Positions 35,736-46,388 of a stretch of DNA of 64,000 nucleotides are shown here, in pieces. This DNA is from Apium graveolens. Lineage: Eukaryota > Streptophyta > Magnoliopsida > Apiales > Apiaceae. The notes under the pieces are model-generated. The model worked only from the letters and a program-made list of their open reading frames with translations, had not been told where the DNA came from and searched no databases. How positions within the stretch are numbered: position 1 is the stretch's first letter; each line of letters begins with the position of its first letter. Both the position numbers and the translations under genes were made by a program. The DNA lies in contig NC_133652.1 of assembly GCF_009905375.1 (NCBI RefSeq), forward strand, positions 117,022,721 through 117,086,720, in the 5' to 3' direction.

Positions 35736-38261
35736 CTGAAAATAAAGGAGATTAAGTTTTCTTTGGTACCCAAACTAAATTGGGTCTAAGGGACTTAGAA
35801 GCATTTGAATATTTAACATTTTCCTTCACAGAATTGACAGGCTTAGTATGTTGTGCATTGTCTTTGACTGTCCCTTTGTCACTTACAAAGCACCAGCAGA
35901 CTTGCTTCTGGGCTTGGTGACAGGTGCCTCTTTCCTAACCTTAGGAGGGCTGACAGTCTTAGACTTACCAGTGTGTGTGTGTTCATGCTTATCATGATTA
36001 TGCGATGAATTGTGCGAGTGTGTGGAATAAAGATAAGTATTCATGAAATTAACAACACATGGCATGCAAACAGAATTATTGCACATAGGAGATTTAGGCA
36101 TGCTAGACATTTTATGCATATTAACATTCTTAACATTATCTACCTTAGCCTTCCTACAAGCATGAGTAAGATGACCAGCAGATCAACAATTATTGCATAA
36201 CTTTCTAGGGCCATTGCCTCCTATCCTGCCATTTCTATTCCTGATTCTTTTAGTTTTGGAACTAAAACCTAGTCCAGCCTTAGATGTTTCACTATCTGAG
36301 TCAGCTGACTTACTAGGTTCCTTTGCCTTTTTATCTTTTAATTCATTTAAGTCCTCAACAAGCAACTCATATTCAATGAATAGTCTATCCTCATCAAAGG
36401 GATCAGAAGATGCTTTCTTGTACAAAGGTTTCTTAGTATTTTTCAGAACGTGTGGTGTATCAGGTGGATTATCTACTTTTTCAACTTTTTCATTTTCCAC
36501 AACACGTTTCTTACTTGACTTTCTAAGCTCATCATAATCTAGCCCAATTCCAAGTTTACCACTTACAACTTGGCTAGATATGAGTTCCTTCGCAAGATTA
36601 GCAGAATTGGCATAAGCTTGTAACTTAGCTTCTAATTCCATTTTCTTCTCATCTCTCTGAGCAATGGTCTCAACATGATTATTAGCCTTAAGTTCTAGAT
36701 AGTGATGTTTTTGCCTAATGTCTTCAACATTAACTTTCTCAAGAACTAACTTATCAAGTTCTTTCTGTAGTTTCTTTACCTTTTCTTTCAAGTCACCTAC
36801 AGTACCATTAGCATTTTTCAAGAAGACTATACAGTGATAATAGCTCAGATTTATGGAATTATATCTATCAATGCATGCTTTCTCAGTGCATTCAACTTTT
36901 ATACTATCAAATCAAGATGCAGCAGGTATAGTGATAGACTTTCTAAAAGTAAAGCAGTGTTCATTCTCACATAGGTTTTCAGTATGAAATGGAGGTGAGT
37001 AGGAGCAAAAGATTACCTGTCTTGAAGAGTGTGGAGTGTCAGCCATGAGTGCCAGATTTCCAAACTGCTCTTCCTCATCATCAGTATCATCCTAGCTTCT
37101 ACCCTCAGCTATGTAAGACTTCACCGGATTCTTCTTCGAACCTCCAGAATCTTTCCTTTGATAAGCCTTTCCTTTGTCTCTTTCCTGTTGACTCCTTCTA
37201 CATTCAGTGGCAAAGTGTCCCATTTCTCCACAGTTGAAACACTTGACATTCTTTCTATCCACCATCCATGTCTTGTAGCCTGAGTCTGAATATGATGGAG
37301 ATTTCTGACCCCTGTTGCTGCTACCAAATCCCCTAAAGGCTTGTTTCCTCCTCAATCTCAGGTTTCCAAACATAACTGCCATGTTAGCCATGGTGGGATC
37401 CTTCATATCTTGCAACTCTTCCATTGTATAATAATCCATTGGGTCTCTAGAGAGATTTCCATCATCAACTTCAGCATCACAAAGCACTTGATCATTTGTC
37501 TTTGGCTTTTCAGCAGTTATGTCCAAGTCCTTGTGTTTACTAGCTACAAGAGCAGTTATCTTCAGTAACTCAGCATTCTTCACGTCCACTGCACCACTTC
37601 CATATATAATCTTTTTCTATTCCAATTCCATTTCATGAGTCTTCATCTTCCCATATAACTTGTCCAGAGATATAGTCTTGAAGTCCAAGCGCTCACGAAC
37701 TGAATCTCCTTTACTTATGAGATGTGTGGGAAATGTCAACATAAACTTCCTGTTTATCTCTTTCTGTTCATATCTCTTCCCATAAATGCTCAGTTCATTT
37801 ATCAACTTGTTCAATCTTTCAAAGACTAAAGTTATGTTTTCGCCTGGGAGAGATTTGAATGCCTCGTACTGGGTAGTCAGAATATCAAGTCTGTTTTCTC
37901 TAACGTCTTCCGTTCCTTCCATGAACAACTCTATGGTTTGCCACATATGCTTAGCATTTTCACATAAAACAATTTGATGGCTCATGTCATCATCCATGGA
38001 TTCCATCAACAAGTGCTGCACCTTGGCATCCAGACTATCCAATTCAATATCCTTCTCAGTATAGTCATCTGGATTCTTAGGAATTCTCTTCTCATCATCA
38101 TTTGGATCCTCTATCTCAAATACAAATTGTCCTTTCTCGATGACCTTAATGTATCTGTGATCTGTAGCTCTGAGATAAAGAAGCATCCTCTTCTTCCATA
38201 GATTGTAGTTTGCCTTATCGAATTTCGGAACCTTAAGACCGCCAATCTTTTGAGAACTCAT
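35736..38261 (-). pseudogene. gag: Copia1 gag, long, with two zinc knuckles
   Basis: The start is taken at the ATG at 38261 (MSSQKIGGLKVPKFDKANY), nine codons inside the longest open stretch, because this matches the usual copia gag opening. The UBN2-type gag domain (MWQTIELFMEG) is followed by a knuckle (CFNCGEMGHFATEC at about 37220-37260), a coiled coil (about 36600-36820), a second knuckle interrupted by a TGA at 36183-36185 and a tail ending in WVPKKT with TAA. Other lesions: TAG at 37617-37619, TAG at 37092-37094 and a frameshift near 35888. Its length, about 800 codons, is large for copia but typical of the Sirevirus group. Confidence 0.88.
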
Positions 38262-38447
38262 TTTTACAGATCTGTAAAATTTTCGCAATATGATGTCTCA
38301 AACTGCAACTATCCAATTAGTCACACAACACAATCAATCAACAGAAACCCAATCTACACAACCAGAAGCTATCCCAGTCTCCGTTCAACCAAAATCCAAC
38401 ACAAAACTTGCTAACCTAAAGAATCTGATCCGTACATCGATCAACAA

Positions 38448-38459
38448 GCTCTGATACCA
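38448..38459 (-). other. Copia1 primer-binding site
   Basis: Sense strand TGGTATCAGAGC, an exact tRNA-Met complement, two bases from the LTR. About 190 bp of leader separate it from gag. Confidence 0.93.
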
Positions 38460-38461
38460 AT

Positions 38462-40138
38462 TGTTAGGTCCACTAGGTTAATACAGAGGAGGGTGAATGT
38501 ATTATCGTTCATTTTTCAAATAAATTTGTAGCGGATAAAGATACTATGAAAAACAAACACAAACACAAGAGCTTCAGGGGATTGATCTTATATTATTAAG
38601 AAAAATCTCCGAGTGGGTTGCTTACAAACTTTGTTACAAACGTAAACAAAGCAACAATAACTCTACACACTACAAAAAATAACTTATCAAATGTGTGTAT
38701 CGCTATCACTCTAAAAAGCAATATAACCTATCGGATGAAAGCTATCAATACAAGGCTTTAATGCTTTTGAGTGTTCCTATGTAAGACTAGAATTCTATAT
38801 AAAATTCAGCAGCACTTCACTTCGCAAATTGATGATTTGATAGAACGAATCTCCAAAGAGCGAGAGCAACGCTACTGTTTCTGATTGTGATTGATTGTGA
38901 GTGATAATTCAATTCACTGTTGAACTGATAGATATAGATAGGTAAATAGACTTGGAGACGTGGCAAGCACTCATCCAAGTAAATAGATCTGAACATGTGC
39001 AGTAGTCGAAATCCACAAGTCGAATTAAAGTTGCCTTGATTTTCAGTAGTCAAATTGGAGTTCAAGAGAGGAAATGACCTTGATTTATAATCCAACACCT
39101 CAGAAGTCGATTTGTACCTCAAGGAATTCGACTAGTGACTTTCTAGGCTTTCCACAAGTCGATTTTCATGCCAAGGGGAATTTTGACTTAGATTAAAATA
39201 CCAAGTAGCTACTAGTCGATTTTTAGGATGCTAAAATCGACTAGTAGAATATGGTAGTCGATTTTTGCACTTCCCATGACTTGGTAACTTTTCTGCTTTG
39301 CACAATTCGACTAGTAGCTATAGAAATCGACTAGTAGACTTGGTTGAACTCCTAGAAGTCGATTTTGGCTTGTTGAAATGCCAGAAGTCGATTTCTTCCT
39401 TTTAGTAGTAGATTTATATAAGTTCTTTGACTTAGAAACTTTTCCATCCTTAGACAAATCTTCCACCTTGCTATGCACTTCCATTTGGTTGACTTGCAAT
39501 CACTTTGAACTTGAACTTGACCTCTTTTACTTCTTTGAACTTGATCTATGCAATCCCTGAGTCATACCACTTCATGACTTCCTGTCTTCTGAGCTTCGTC
39601 TTCAATCTTCAAACAGTTTTCTTGAATATGAATCTCAGTTGACAGTCTTTCGAATGATAGTACTTAGTTTCCTTTCACGGATCACTGACGCCTAGTGCAA
39701 TGGTCTGGTTCACATACGACTAGTTCCGCTCTCAGGCCTTCGTACTATAGACTATATAATTCACCGTCAAGTCTTCTACCATATCAAATCAGCTTCACTG
39801 AAACCCTTATGACCTTCACACCAATCCAGATTGCTACTTCGAATATCTTCAACTTTATTCCTTCGATGAATGAACATATTAATGAACTTCCTTCAAACTT
39901 CTGTTGACGACTTCTTCACTATAGCTTTCCAGATCATTGTGTATATGTCAAGTCTTTTATCTTCGTACTTGTTTCAATGGATATAGGATTATTTGCAAGT
40001 CATGTCTATGTTGAGTTATCATCCTCTGCATTGTTGTCATAGATGACTCTATCTTTAATCTTTAACTCCTTCTATATCCTCTGCATTGTTGTCATAGATG
40101 AATCTATCTTTAATCTTCAACTCCTTCTATATCCAACA
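38462..40138 (-). repeat. Copia1 5' LTR
   Basis: 1677 bp, ends TGTTAGG and ATCCAACA. Relative to the 3' LTR it keeps more intact AGTCGA sites (for example near 39238, 39257 and 39387, which read with CA or TA in the other copy). Followed by CCTAT. Confidence 0.95.
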
Positions 40139-40143
40139 CCTAT

Positions 40144-40160
40144 CATGATTTCTACTCATG
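40144..40160 (-). mobile_element. Copia3 short piece between two insertions
   Basis: Seventeen bases of the Copia3 target lie between the Copia1 duplication and the Copia2 LTR. The last five (TCATG, 40156-40160) are the candidate Copia2 target duplication; the partner lies outside the window. Confidence 0.65.
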
Positions 40161-41201
40161 TGTTAGTCCCTTAACAATGTAACAAGAATTACAGAAGGGG
40201 GGTTAAATGGAATTCTTGAAACTTTTTCTTGAATAAAAATGTTCTAACTCAAATATATATATAAGTGTGAATTGATTAGCAGAATGCGGAATAGTTACTT
40301 GAAATGAATCAAAACACAAGTAATTAAAAACACGAGTCTTTAAAAACTTTCTGGTGGATTTTAATGATTCCACCAGAGATATATAATATATATCGAGAGA
40401 ACTCTGTGTGCAAAAATCTCACAGCTGCTTACAAAATGATAACAATTAAGAATAAGAGAAATGCTAAGAATACAGCTTACAAATGTTTCTCTCTTGGTTG
40501 CTTAGTTCCTTAGTTACTATTCTATTTGCTGCTTCTTGGTTTATATATCACCAAGATTACAAAGTAATAAGACAGGATAATAAAATAAAAACTATCAAGT
40601 CTAATACAATGCTACTTCATTACTCTATTCCAGCATCTTTGAATATCTTCATAATAGCATGAAAATGGTAAAGGTTCTTTGTTCTCGAAAACCCAGTTGA
40701 ATAGGCTACCACATTCCATTTGCATACACTCGACGCATGTGACTATGTTATCACTGTCAACATATATTTGAATTCTTTATCCGTCGGGTTTATGATCATC
40801 CGTCGAGTCAATGATCATCCGTCGGGTTGTTGATCATCCGTCGAATTCATTGTTGTTTATCCGTCGGGTAGTAATCAGGCACTTGACTTCATTTCATTTA
40901 TGCAGAATTACAAGACATCATCTCTGTACAATTAATCAACCTATTCTGCATATCTAGTTACAGTCAACATGACTTAGATACTACTACAGATTCTAAACAA
41001 TGTGTATGCAAAAATGTGCTACAGACTTATTATTACATAAGCTACTCACTTGATGGATAATAAGGCATCATCCGTCGGGACTAAAATGAGTTATCCGTCG
41101 GGACAATAATCCTTATCCGTCGAGTTCTACATTTTCACTAAGTAAAATCTACCAAGGTGTTTTGTTCATGAAATCATCAAGTACACAACATATACACAAC
41201 A
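40161..41201 (-). repeat. Copia2 3' LTR
   Basis: About 1041 bp, plus strand TGTTAGTCCCTTAACAATG to CATATACACAACA, followed by a polypurine tract on the sense strand (AAATTGGGAGAGAT). Contains eight CCGTCG sites. Its partner LTR is outside the window, so ends are set by the terminal bases and the polypurine tract. Confidence 0.85.
40781..40866. repeat. Array of CCGTCG units in the Copia2 LTR
   Basis: CCGTCG starts at 40781, 40800, 40819, 40838 and 40861: three 19-bp steps and one of 23. Units share TGATCATCCGTCGRRTT. Three more sites lie at 41072, 41095 and 41117. Confidence 0.95.
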
Positions 41202-41485
41202 ATCTCTCCCAATTTATGTCTACTGGAATTATAGCCATAAATTAAGAGATACTTGATGATAACAAAACACCCTAAAAATACAGCTTTAAAAGAAAGTAGA
41301 TAATACTGAAAAGTGCTTCAATTAACAAAATGTACAAAGTTTAGCTCACAGTCATTTTCAAGGTGCTCCTCTAGCCTGAGCAGATTTATCTAGATCCTTG
41401 AAGGTCTGGATTTCTTTCCAAGCTTTCTGTTGTGTTCTTCAATCTGATTTTGGAGCTGCCTGTGGAATTCCAGTTCATCAGATTC
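41202..41485. other. Copia2 spacer between third ORF and LTR
   Basis: About 280 bp, noncoding, holding the polypurine tract at its left edge. The bases near 41340-41480 look like a diverged continuation of coding sequence but are not open. Confidence 0.5.
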
Positions 41486-44400
41486 TTAGAGATTTAGCTT
41501 TTCTTGCATTTCCAAGAGAGTCTCATTGCTAGAGATGCTCAATTGGTCTTCTAATCTGAAAAATCTTCTCACTCCTTTATCATCCATGAACTCCATCATC
41601 CAGTAGGGCCTTAGATGCACTCTTCTCCCTGTGTAAGGGATGATTATAGTCTTTGGGAGTGCATCTTTAGCTCTAACACTCCTTAGTTCTTCAATCTTCT
41701 TCAGTACCAATCTTCTTGCAATTATATTGAACCCAAAGTTCTTCTTGAAAGATGAATAAACCTTAATCAGTACAGCTTGGCTTTCTTGAAGGATCCTGTG
41801 AAGTGGCCCCTGAATCTCCTTTCCTCCCTTGTACTTGAACACTAATCTTTCAGGTAGGTTTCTGTATGCATCAATTCCTCTCACTTCATCTAGTTCATCT
41901 AGATAGAGATTTAGATCATAAAACTCCTTGATGTCACACAAGTACATATAATCTCCTTTGTTGACTTTAGATTGAGCTTTGACTAGAGATTTGGATTTGA
42001 GAGGTGACAACTTCACTTTCTTGACTGCTCTTGACTTTGTTCTTTTTGGCTTGTTAAGGATTGGCAGATTGAAGTCAGGAATTGGTATGTTCTCCCATTC
42101 TATTGGCTCATCCTTAGGCATAATAGTTTCACCATGTATGTTCCTGTAAGGATCCACTACCTTGATATCTTGAAATACCACAGAAGGTTTTGATGCTTGA
42201 GTTGTAGTAGGAGTGGATTCCTTGGGAAACTGATTCTCCAATTCCTTATCAACAATGTCCAGTTTCCTTTTGGTTCTTTTAGCCAATTCCTTGATTCTTT
42301 GAGATTTCTTCTGTTGTTCAACTTGCTTCTTTTGATCTTGAGATTCAATGATTTCAGATGGCTGAGCAGAAATTTGTTGTGATGAATTTACAGCATGTAG
42401 CTTGGCCAAGATAACAATTTGCTCTTTCTTTTGTTTAGCCTTTTTAGCATCTAGAGTAGCTTGCTTCTTTTCCTGCTTTAATCTAGCCTTTTCTTCTCTC
42501 TATGCTTGAGCAAATTGAGGATGTCCAGCCACCACACAAATTTCTTTCCCATTCCTGAAAATTTTAGCAATTTTCTTTTTGGAAGCAGAATTAGCTGGAT
42601 CTTTGTAGAAAGTAATTGACCTTGACAGAAGCTTCTTTTCATCAGGATTAGGTGTGTCATACACAGTATCTAAAGGGTTCTTCAATGATAATTTTGGATA
42701 ATTCACCCTTGGTTTCATAATTATTTCAGCCTTTGGAGATTTGATGCAGGATGACTGTCCCCTTTCCAGATAGTTCATGCTCATCTCATTCACAAAAAAT
42801 TGCTTGACTTGAGAGTGATGGATGGCTGACTTTACTAGCTCCTTGACTAGTCCAATCTTTTCCCAGTTGATTGGCTTCAACAGCTTCATTTCAGCTGCTC
42901 TAATATTGGTTGTTGCTGTATTTATCAGATCTATACTATCTGTAACTGGTGGCTTTGAGATAATAATTGAAGGCACAATTACTTTACTGATTTAAATTTG
43001 AAGCTTCTCCCCCTCACTTGGTCCTTTCTCCCCCTTTTTGTTATCATCAAGTTGAGTAGAGGAGGGGGTTTAAGCAGCCACCAGTTTTTGAAGTAAATCT
43101 TTCTGTTGGGCTTGATGAAGATGAATGGTTGTTAAAGATGCTTCCATGGCTGACATTCTTGTATCCAAGGCATCTATCTTGGTTGCAAGATCAGAATTTT
43201 TCCTTAATTGCCTCTTGATGTCAAGCATTGTAGCTTCTGGAAGCTTAGAATCCATCTTGTCTGAAATGGCCTTCTTCATCTCCTCAATATCACCCTTGAT
43301 GGTGTTTACATCCCTAGCATGTTGGAAGCCTTGAATTTTTTGAAGTTGCAGAAAGGCTAGATGTGCATGAAGGAGCTTCTTGGTGCTGGCATTTGAAGTG
43401 GTTTGAAGAACAGTATTTGTCTGATTGATTAGTTGGATCAGGGTTGTCTTGAAGTAGTGCTCATCACAGTGCTTTAAAAATGCCCATGATGGCATACCTG
43501 ATCTTGAACTCGAACCTACTTCTCCCCCTATGTCCATTGCTTCATCTTCACTATCCCCACTTTCATCACCAAAGAAATCAGCTGAGCCACCAGTCTCATA
43601 ATCCACATCACCAGCTGTAGAGGGCAAAGTTGTGATGGCATCCTTAGCTCTTATCATAGACTGTATGGTATGCACTAGATTGAGCATCCTTTCTGCATTG
43701 TCATTGCCATGTTCAGCTAGAAGTTGATAAGCTGGAACAGGGTGAGTAAATGCCTCAGCATCAAGGGAGGTGGAATCTATAACAGCTTTAGGTTGTTGAG
43801 ATAGTCCCTTCCTGTCTGCATCCTGGACATTCATTGACTCACTAGTAATAACATCCATCCTTATAGCTCCAGTACCTGCATTTCTCTCGTTTTCTCTCTT
43901 TTGTTGCATCAGGGTCTCACCCTGGCTCCCCGCCCTCACACCCTCACCTTCACCTTCTAAGGTGGGACTCCTCTCACTTTCTTTTGCCAATCCTGAAGAA
44001 ATGGATTGTATAATTTCACTAATTTCCTCTCCTTTTTCCTGGGAGCAACCCAGACTCTCACTCAAAACACTCATCTCTCTCAATCCTAATAGTGACGGTA
44101 CAACCACTAATTCTTCTGCACTTGAAATAAATGAAGTTTGAAGCTGTGTAGAGATACTCGACGGATGAGTGATATCCATCGGGTGAGTGGTTTTGTTATC
44201 TGACGGATAACTGTTGTTAAGCTTATCCGTCAGGATACAATCACTACTCGACGGATGAGCAATATCCATCCAGAGAGTAGAAATGAATGAACTAGGAATG
44301 GAAACTATTGTGGACTCTGTGCTGATTGAAGATATTTTGGGCACAAATGATTCAACTGTTCCTGAAAGAATGGGCAAGTGAGCCAACAAATCATCTAAAA

Positions 44401-45869
44401 GATGATGCTCACTTGCACTAGATTTTGGCTTCCCCAACAAAGTTAAAGAAGGGGAATCAGGAATTGATGTGTTTATCATATCCACATTCAGTGAGTTTGT
44501 GGGTGAGTTTGGTGTTTGAGGTGCTTCTATTACTAGAGATTTTGGCTGTGACTCCACATTTATTGGAGTCACATCAAACTGAATTTATGAAGGTGCAGTG
44601 ACTGTGTCTTTAGCACCAGTTTGCACAGTGTGTGTACCCTGTGCATCCCCAAGGGTTTTAGATTTCTTCTTTCTGGCATAAGTTTGGGGTGAGCTTGTGT
44701 CCCTAACCCTCTTGGCCTGTGATCTTGGTTGAGAGCTTTGTTAAGCACTGCAGTTTGTTAGGAAACTGCAGTGTGGCTAGGCTGGGAACCACTCAACTCT
44801 CCATCTTTATCCTTAGGGTTTCTTTTATGTTCACCCCTTCCCTCACCTGTCTTACCCACCTTCACACTCATCTCTTTGGTTTTGGTGGATTTTACAACTG
44901 GCATCTTTTGAGAGATACCAGAGGGGGCTTTCTTTGATTTGGGTTTTGAAATATTTGCAAGTTTGGTAGCTTGGGTAGGCAACTGTTGGGTCATTGACAC
45001 AGTTGCCATAGCCACACTAGAACTCAAAGAAATTAGTGAGGTTGGAATAGTGGTAGGAATAGATGAACTTACCTCACTTACCTGAGGTGCTTCCATTACA
45101 GGGAAAAAGAACAGTGGCACCTCCTTGTGATGATTGGCCCTATTCAAATCTGTAATGAGCCTTCTCTCTTGAACCCAACAATCTAATTTGTTGTTAGGGT
45201 TCCCAAGCACAATACCCTCAGAGAGATGGTTAGCTAACATTATAAAGAATCTAGCATAATACACATTCTTACCTCTCTTATTTAACTCTCCTAGTTTGAA
45301 ACCCAACTCAAACAAAACAAGGTCACTAAAATTATAGAATTTATCTGTAACTAGCATGTAGAGCATGTTAAGCATGGATATATTGACTGAATCAAAATTA
45401 CTGACTTTTCCTGAAAAGACCTTTGTCACTACATTACACATAAAACTCCATTCTTTCCTAAGGCCCAGTCTCCTAATGTCACTTAACTTAGAAGTCGAAA
45501 GAGCATAGTTCATGGAATTAAGCATATTGATTATATCAGTGTCAGTGTGTGGTGAGGTCACAGTGTTATCAGGAATCTTGAAACATGCTTTATAACATCA
45601 CTATTGATACAGAATTCTTTATCTTTAATGGTTAGAGTGATGGTCTTATCTGTTGAGTTGTATGTAGCAGTGGTCCACATCTCTTCAACAACTTCACAAA
45701 AGATTGTGGGAGATTCCATCATGGCATAGCTAAGCTTACAATTCTTCACAAAGTCCATCATCTTGTGATAGTCACCAGATTGCAGAATACCCTTGTTTAC
45801 TAGTGCAGTGAAATTGTTATTCTCATAAATAAACCCAATTTGAGACATAATCTTGACAACGGGCGCCAT
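41486..45869 (-). pseudogene. Copia2 third ORF after pol: large accessory protein
   Basis: A start codon at 45869 opens a stretch (45869-45558) reading MAPVVKIMSQIGFIYENNN. The frame then shifts and continues at 45561-44758, is broken around 44570-44760, and from 44572 to 41486 lies in one frame apart from stops at 43070-43072, about 42980, 42500-42502 and about 42478. The whole would be about 1,400 residues. The N-terminal 250 residues look like a folded domain found after pol in other plant copia elements. The middle is Ser/Thr/Pro-rich and disordered. A coiled-coil region (about 43080-43400) and Lys/Arg-rich segments (KPKRTKSRAVKKVKL) precede a C-terminal folded domain (YLCDIKEFYDLN...LFKYKGGKE region). 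I see no membrane segment or signal peptide, so it is not an obvious envelope protein. Function unknown. Confidence 0.8.
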
Positions 45870-46388
45870 TGTTAGAGAATGAGAGCTTGAAGAGAAAGAC
45901 TAAGTGCTTTGAAAGAGAAAGAAATTGAAGCAGTTGATTTGAGAATGATAAAAGAAAAGTAATAGAAATGAAATAAGCTTTTATACTATCTCAAAAATAA
46001 CTGCTAAAAATAATAAAGTAAAATAAAGTAACCAATTGAAATTGCCTAAAATAGCCGTTTAAAAATAAACTATAAAAATTTCACCCATTATACGTCTTGT
46101 TATGCTTACAAACTGTAAGTATACTCGATGGATAATGTTCAGGGAATTAACGGCTGAGATTAAGACAATTCGACGGATGAGGATAGACTGTTATCCGTCG
46201 AGTCATAAAATATTCCAGAAAAATAATTGATTTTTATTAGAAAATAATATACCGATGGATGATCAAACTCGATGGATAAAGATCATCCGTCGAGATGTAA
46301 ATTTTGACTTAGCCAAAATTTCATCCAAGACTGAAGAATCAATTAAATTTCTAGCTGCATTTCAACTTGCAAATTTTCTCATATAGAT
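45870..46388. other. Copia2 intergenic region between pol and third ORF
   Basis: About 520 bp, AT-rich, no ORF. Holds CCGTCG or complement at 46171-46176, 46195 and 46287, plus near-matches at 46134, 46252 and 46269 in which CGACGG became CGATGG. Could hold the promoter or splice acceptor for the third ORF. Confidence 0.6.

Larger units (their letters stand above)
14250..40138 (-). mobile_element. Copia1: complete Sirevirus-like copia retrotransposon, split by Gypsy-A
   Basis: LTRs at 14250-15925 and 38462-40138, a tRNA-Met primer site, a polypurine tract, gag and pol in copia order (integrase before reverse transcriptase) and CCTAT target duplications at 14245-14249 and 40139-40143 define the element. 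Without the 13.9-kb Gypsy-A insertion it would be about 12 kb. LTRs differ at roughly 50-60 sites by eye. Reading frames carry several stops and frameshifts, so this copy is not autonomous. The long 3' noncoding region with repeated purine tracts fits the Sirevirus group. Confidence 0.92.

Noticed and set aside
40781..40866. CRISPR-like array because of regular spacing
   Set aside because: Units are about 13 bp with spacers too short and partly conserved, inside a plant LTR; no CRISPR repeat or cas gene.
41486..45869. Naming the Copia2 third ORF an env gene
   Set aside because: No signal peptide, membrane segment or fusion-like hydrophobic stretch is visible; position after pol alone is not enough.
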